NCBI GenBank assembly: GCA_947177635.1
Contig: CAMWVQ010000002.1
Coordinates: forward strand, 1-64,000
Reading direction: 5' to 3'
Origin: an uncultured Porphyromonadaceae bacterium
Lineage (GTDB): Bacteria > Bacteroidota > Bacteroidia > Bacteroidales > Muribaculaceae
Length of the DNA stretch: 64,000 nt
This document shows, one piece after another, positions 62,965-64,000 of this stretch. The notes under the pieces are model-generated. The model was not told where the DNA came from, did no database searches, and was given only the letters and a program-made list of their open reading frames with translations. The position numbers and the translations under genes are program-made. How positions within the stretch are numbered: position 1 is the first letter of the stretch; every line of letters begins with the position of its first letter.

Positions 62965-63525
62965 ATGGAAATAATGATAAAGAATATGGTCTGCCGCCAT
63001 TGCATACGGGCGGTGGAGACCATCCTGGGAAAACTTGGAATCAAGAACGCCGAGATAATGCTCGGAGTCGTCAGGATACCGGATGAGGAGCTTGAGAAGG
63101 TATCCCTTGAAACGCTCGACAAGGAACTGGTGGCCGACGGATTTGAAAGGATTTCAGACCGAAACGCCATGATTGTCGAGAACATCAAGAAGACCATTAT
63201 CCGACATGTGAGAATAGAACGTGAGTGTCCGCTCAACCTCTCGGCATGCCTTGAGAAGCATATGGACATAACGTATGACACAGCCAGCCGCATATTCTCC
63301 GCCCAGGAAGGCCGGACAATCGAGAAATACTTCATAGCCCAGAAAATTGAGCTTGTAAAGGAGCTGATGGGATACAATCAGATGAGCATAAGCGAAATCG
63401 CCGACATGGCCGGCTACTCTTCGGTATCGCATCTTTCGCGCCAGTTCAAGGAGGTAACAGGGCTTACCCCTTCGCAATATATGCGCCAGGGAGAAAACGC
63501 CCGTCAGCCTATTACCCAGGTCTGA
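62965..63525 (+). CDS. AraC-family regulator with an N-terminal HMA-like domain
   Basis: A 186-residue two-part protein. The N-terminal about 75 residues (IKNMVCRHCIRAVETILGKLGI) resemble a heavy-metal-associated ferredoxin-like fold with a CxxC pair at C10 and C13. The C-terminal AraC helix-turn-helix domain (about 85-180) shows MSISEIADMAGYSSVSHLSRQFKEVTGLTPSQYM, the family signature. This architecture, with a metallochaperone-like domain joined to an AraC domain, is common in Bacteroidetes, but its ligand is unknown; a metal or redox signal is an obvious guess. It stands alone between terminator and the sigma factor gene. Confidence 0.85.
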   Translation: MEIMIKNMVCRHCIRAVETILGKLGIKNAEIMLGVVRIPDEELEKVSLETLDKELVADGFERISDRNAMIVENIKKTIIRHVRIERECPLNLSACLEKHMDITYDTASRIFSAQEGRTIEKYFIAQKIELVKELMGYNQMSISEIADMAGYSSVSHLSRQFKEVTGLTPSQYMRQGENARQPITQV

Positions 63526-63625
63526 GGACCGCTGTAACTCAGTTGGCCCTCTCCCCTAAAAAAAATATGAGAAAAACACACCTCGGGTTGTTACAACAGG
63601 CCAATCCTCCCGTTATATTGGTGAA

Positions 63626-64000
63626 ATGAGATCCGACATACTGACATCCACATTTATGCGTTTCAGAGCCAGGCTCCACGGCATCGCCGCGGGGATTGCA
63701 GGCTCTGACAACGCCGAGGATGTGCTCCACGACGCTTTTTGCCGCCTATGGTCAAAGCATCCCGACATCGGAGATGAATCGGAGGCGATGAAACTCAGTT
63801 ACACGGCTGTCCGTAATTCCGCCATCGATGTGTTCCGGTCAAACCGGGCGCATCCCAGGATAGAGGTGGAAGAACTTGCCGGGATGTCTGCCGAAGATGA
63901 GGAGTCTGTCGCCTCAAGAGAGAGGGAAGCCACATATGAGGCGGTATTGGCGCTCAGCCGCAAGGTGTTGAACCAGACTCAATATACCATCTTCCGCCTC
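63626..64000 (+). CDS. ECF-type sigma-70 factor, N-terminal part (cut by window end)
   Basis: The reading frame is open from ATG 63626 through the last base (125 codons) and continues outside. Region 2 is recognisable in AGSDNAEDVLHDAFCRLWSKH and the following YTAVRNSAIDVFRSNR. The end (LALSRKVLNQTQYTIFRL) is the beginning of region 4. It is a typical Bacteroidetes ECF sigma factor, which usually pairs with an anti-sigma/FecR gene downstream. The ATG lies 100 bases after the AraC gene. A weak -7-like TATATTGG lies only about ten bases upstream of the ATG. Confidence 0.85.
   Translation, partial: MRSDILTSTFMRFRARLHGIAAGIAGSDNAEDVLHDAFCRLWSKHPDIGDESEAMKLSYTAVRNSAIDVFRSNRAHPRIEVEELAGMSAEDEESVASREREATYEAVLALSRKVLNQTQYTIFRL

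Noticed and set aside
63528..63560. tRNA-like D-arm (GTAACTCAGTTGG) after the AraC-type gene
   Set aside because: No acceptor stem, anticodon arm or T-arm can be built around it.

Overview
The window reads as chromosomal DNA of an anaerobic Bacteroidales bacterium. The evidence is: Bacteroidetes-type promoters (TTTG, 19-22 bp, TAnnTTTG) in front of many genes; no clear Shine-Dalgarno reliance; a UpxY-like NusG paralogue opening a polysaccharide operon; an anaerobic ribonucleotide reductase; BlaI/M56-TonB regulation; a C-terminal type IX secretion sorting domain; DUF4290; and a dipeptidyl peptidase III with the HECLGH zinc motif. The moderate GC and overall protein character suggest Muribaculaceae, but that family-level guess is weak. 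No rRNA, tRNA, insertion sequence, CRISPR array or phage gene was recognised.

Layout. 1-95 is the tail of an ECF sigma factor. 325-6851 (+) is a complete histidine-to-glutamate operon: ftcD (fused with cyclodeaminase), hutU, hutH, hutI. 6926-21250 (-) is housekeeping: a lone GT4 glycosyltransferase, proS, a long likely operon dxr-rseP-rlmI-DPP III-DUF4290-rimM-small acidic protein-OmpA-like protein, a small outer-membrane barrel, and nrdD-nrdG. 21605-43847 (-) is a 22-kb, 21-gene surface polysaccharide operon read from a promoter at 44089-44120 through a roughly 237-nt structured leader. It holds a NusG-like antiterminator, two Wzx flippases, a Wzy polymerase, a second PF04932-type polymerase/ligase, nine glycosyltransferases, four O- or N-acyltransferase-like proteins, a DegT aminotransferase, a CapK-like adenylate-forming ligase and a CapA-like protein. 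44320-45966 (+) is a divergently read secreted protein with a T9SS sorting domain. 46058-48305 (-) is ahpC-ahpF. 48500-50643 (+) is blaI plus an M56-TonB fusion under an elaborate operator. 50771-58691 (-) covers an EptA-like phosphoethanolamine transferase, a BamA-type barrel, htpG and clpC. 58982-64000 (+) holds gyrA, a TPR protein, an AraC-type regulator with a metal-binding-like N-terminus, and the start of a second ECF sigma factor cut by the window end.

How the genes work together. The hut block degrades histidine and feeds one-carbon units to tetrahydrofolate. The polysaccharide operon has assembly and decoration genes but no initiating sugar-phosphate transferase, nucleotide-sugar dehydratase or export genes, so it must depend on enzymes encoded elsewhere. 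Its GC content swings strongly between genes, which fits mosaic assembly by transfer. The remaining genes cover peroxide defence, envelope sensing and remodelling, protein quality control and DNA supercoiling. The observations most worth following are the switchable hairpins at the 5' end of the polysaccharide leader, back-to-back perfect palindromes at the start of the T9SS cargo gene, the CapA/CapK/acyltransferase/aminotransferase module, and the double-dyad BlaI operator.
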